Shown one piece after another: positions 61,392 to 64,000 of a stretch of 64,000 nucleotides of DNA. The notes beneath the pieces are model-generated. The model saw nothing but the letters and a program-made list of their open reading frames with translations, ran no database searches and was not told the DNA's origin. Source of the stretch: Diphasiastrum complanatum (lineage: Eukaryota > Streptophyta > Lycopodiopsida > Lycopodiales > Lycopodiaceae); assembly GCA_029204225.1 (NCBI GenBank), contig MU831909.1:33181-97180 (forward strand), read 5' to 3'. The translations under genes were made by a program, and so were the position numbers. The first letter of the stretch is position 1. Every line of letters begins with the position of its first letter.

Positions 61392-62369
61392 ATGGACCCA
61401 ATGAATCAACTCATATCTGTTGTATCCTTGCAAGTAGTTCAGAGGGCACCTCATCTCAAAATGCCAGAATATGATGGATCAACAGATCGTATCAGGTTCT
61501 TGCAGATCTATGAACAAGCATGCGATATTATGGCGAACCAAATCTCGAGGAAAAATTACAGTTGTTCTAGTGAATGGATTTAACCCATTGTTGTTGTTCC
61601 AAAGAAGAAGACTGGCAAAATATGAATATGCCAGGATTTCCGCAAGCTCAATGTTGCTACAAGGAAGGATCATCATCCTCTGCCCTTCACTTATGCCATT
61701 TCAGATTAAGTTGCTGGTCAAGAACGTTACAGTTTCTGTGATGGTTTCTCTGGCTATAATCAGGTGGGAGTGCGAAAGGAGGATCGTTCAAAGACCACAT
61801 TCAACCCCAAGATTATTCAGCATAAGAGGAATCATTATCAGACCTCTTATCCATATCAGCAAGAGGCACCGAATGCGACACCGCAGTTTGGAGCTCCAAT
61901 GAATCCGCAGCGCATGGCTTCACCTACACCTCCAGGGCCAACTAACAATCAAGTGGCCCAAGTGAATTTAACAGCAATAAAACACGATGTACCACCCCAA
62001 CCTAAACAACACCCATGGTATGGTATGGTCCGGATGAGCCATATTGGTAGAATGGATCAATTCAGAACCTGAACCAACCCCCTTATATTGCCGGACTATG
62101 AAGCAACCAGTAACATCCTCAATATTGGAGCAATGTGGGAGAGTGAGCAAGACAACATCACCCTATCAATTAAACACAAGAGATACGAGGACGAAGCTGC
62201 AGTGGTAGATGGAGGATTAGGAGTCAACTTGATCTCCACTACCTTATATCAAAAATGGAGATTGCAAGGACTGAAACCAGCAAGATTTGCTATCAAACTA
62301 GCGGATCAATATTGTGTGAAACTGAAAGGTGTAGTTGAAGACATCCCAGTAAAGATTACAGGAGTGTAA
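61392..62369 (+). pseudogene. Gypsy gag fragment, misplaced RT piece and protease
   Basis: 61392-61560: gag start (MDPMNQLISVVSLQVVQRAP, PEYDGSTDRIRFLQIYEQA). 61565-61800: an RT palm piece (IQPIVVVPKKKTGK, FRKLNVATRKDHHPLPF, FCDGFSGYNQVGVRKEDRSK) in broken frames. 61800-62070: Pro/Gln/Asn-rich gag-like linker. 62088-62369: protease with AAVVDGGLGVNLIS (the DGGSGVN-type active site of this lineage). The RT piece is out of order, upstream of the protease. Confidence 0.7.
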
Positions 62370-63577
62370 TTTGTAATCATCTTTGTGGTGATGGAAATTC
62401 CAAAGTCTCCTTCCGCTTATCGAGTCTTACTAGGAAGATCTTGGTTGAGAGTCGCGCAAGTGGTTCACAACTGAGGAACCGAAAAACTCACCTTTGAGAA
62501 TCGAGAACAGGCTGTAAATGTAGGGCTTTTGACATTTTGCGAGTAAATCATTTACGAGCTTTGTGAGTTTTTTTTTCGTATTTTGCTTGCGAAATTTCAT
62601 ACCACATGGCATGCTAGCAAATGTAGACCTCTCTAAAATCACCTCTTACAAAGATTGGACCACTCTTAGATCACCTCTTACAATGTAGGACTTCTGGGAG
62701 GACCAAGTCCGACGTTAGGGCCTAGTGCATTAGCTAGGTTCAATCTCATGGTCAAGTAAAATAGCATTATAACACAGCTCTGCAATTAAAAAAACCCACT
62801 AAATGAGGCAGTATTGATGGTTGATCCAAAAATGAGTGACCATGTGGATGTACCACCTTTATTGGACACAGGAAAAAGAAAGATTAGAGATGATTCATCA
62901 AGTCAGACCTCTATCATCATCTTCTCGCAGGACTTCTGCCAAGAAATCTAAACGCAAAACAAAGATTAATCCCTTTGAACAGGACATAGGAGATGAAGTT
63001 CAACAAGACGTAGAAGATCATTTTAAACGTTATACTTTGGAAGATGTTGTGATTATGTTACCAAAAGCTCATCATGAACCTGAGGACCAAGTTCCAAAAG
63101 CACAAGAAGTTTATGATGGACCAAACAACCTATGAATTTAGTTGAACCAGGTGAAGATGAAAAAGTAGTCAAGTTGGAGCACAACTTTCGACAGACCAAT
63201 TCTAGGCATTGAGGAAGTTGTTGATCAAATATCAAGATTGTTTTGCTTGGACTTGTGAAGAAAATCAGACCACTAAGATTCAATTTGTCCCTTTGATCTT
63301 TGGTTACTAAAGATAGCAAATCAAGCACCATTATCAATGTAGAAATCTAGCATCTACTAGACATAGAAGCTATAAACTCAATAGCAACTTAACAAAATAG
63401 CATAAGAATGATAAGTTGTTATTGCTGTCCGTACAATGGTTGTACCATACCACCTTTCACACATGTGGATCTAATACACCACCTAAAATAGCATTCTACA
63501 CACAAGAATCCAAGATATCAACAAGACCATGCAAAAATAGGTATAGAAACTCAAAGAGATCACTTCATAAGCATGAA
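62370..63577 (+). other. Decayed gypsy interior
   Basis: After the protease, frames continue weakly (PKSPSAYRVLLGRSWL at about 62405-62452, a known continuation of the protease domain) and then 62836-63135, a charged frame with SKRKTKINPFEQDIGDE that I do not recognise. No RT/RNase H or integrase appears before the window ends. Confidence 0.45.
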
Positions 63578-63720
63578 TGAGAGAGAGAGAGAGAGAGAGA
63601 GAGAAGAGAGACGAGAGAGAGAGAGAGAGAGAGGAAGAGAGAGAGAGAGAGAGAGAGGAGGAGAGAGAGTGAGAGAGAGGAGAGAGGAGAGAGGAGAGAG
63701 AGAGAGAGAGAGAGAAAGAG
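63578..63720. repeat. Interrupted (GA)n microsatellite
   Basis: GA repeat with GAAGAG, GACGAG and GTGAG interruptions. Arg-Glu and Ser-Leu repeat frames are artefacts. Confidence 0.95.
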
Positions 63721-64000
63721 ACCTCTTCCCATTCTTGTACACTATATACACTAGGTCCTTGACCTTTTTGGATGTGCTTGTCCAAGCTTATCAACATTTA
63801 GAAAGTTCTAGATCTATTCTACCAATAGACTAGATTCAATGCATCTAGATTTACCAATTCAAATTGGTTCGGAAATCGACCTACCAACTTTTTTCCCAAA
63901 TATGGTAATTCAATATACTTAGGCCTAAATTTATAAAGTTTATCTCTAAGTCTAAAATGCAGTATTGGCCAAAATTGCAAATGAACTAAACATGATAAAT
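63721..64000. other. AT-rich end of window
   Basis: No feature recognised. Confidence 0.5.

Noticed and set aside
1-64000. CRISPR arrays, rRNA or tRNA genes, bacterial operons
   Set aside because: No regularly spaced repeats, rRNA-like blocks, cloverleaf sequences or ribosome-binding-site-led gene clusters were seen; all content is eukaryotic.

Overview
This is a transposon-saturated stretch of a plant nuclear genome with two host genes, both on the + strand: the 3' part of a taxilin-like coiled-coil gene (six exons, 13923-22774) and a complete TRM5-type tRNA (guanine37-N1)-methyltransferase gene (ten exons, 34799-52725). The evidence for a plant is the spliceosomal introns, long AT-rich introns packed with Ty1/copia, Ty3/gypsy, LINE and hAT debris, plant-type LTR primer-binding sites, and plant-like taxilin and TRM5 protein sequence. 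A fern, lycophyte or other large-genome land plant would fit, but the sequence does not settle the lineage. There is no bacterial or organellar content, CRISPR array, rRNA or recognisable tRNA.

Layout. 1-4240: broken copia pieces in both orientations. 4248-11611: one LTR of a + strand retrotransposon (primer site at 11619-11631), split by a hAT-like element (4712-11561, 8-bp target duplication, CAGTGTTGG termini), which is itself split by a minus-strand Ty3/gypsy element (5485-11450) with gag, protease and chromodomain but no visible reverse transcriptase. 11640-13922: no recognised gene. 13923-22774: taxilin exons; the 7.5-kb intron 14464-21970 holds a train of LINE copies separated by (TC)n arrays, plus copia/LINE chimeras. 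22775-34340: intergenic, with copia fragments and an LTR-flanked minus copia that split an older copia copy. 34799-52725: TRM5. Its 11-kb first intron contains a 5'-complete, 3'-truncated BED/DUF659 hAT transposase gene, a nearly full-length minus copia polyprotein without LTRs, and two tail-to-tail LINE copies. 52726-64000: LINE ORF1 relic, two related LTRs flanking a minus copia relic, the 5' half of a gypsy element with a TGGCG-type primer-binding site and an unusual repeat-rich leader, and a (GA)n tract.

How it fits together. The host exons keep open frames and matching intron phases across all insertions, so both genes look functional in structure despite the transposon load (for taxilin only the 3' part is seen). 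Three introns (14464, 51249, 52358) start with GC rather than GT, each forced by protein continuity and phase. The LINE family is notable: copies abut (TC)n on their sense strand and share a 3' hairpin with compensatory base changes. Every transposon reading frame seen is broken or incomplete. All calls come from reading the sequence by eye; family names rest on recognised motifs, not on database searches.
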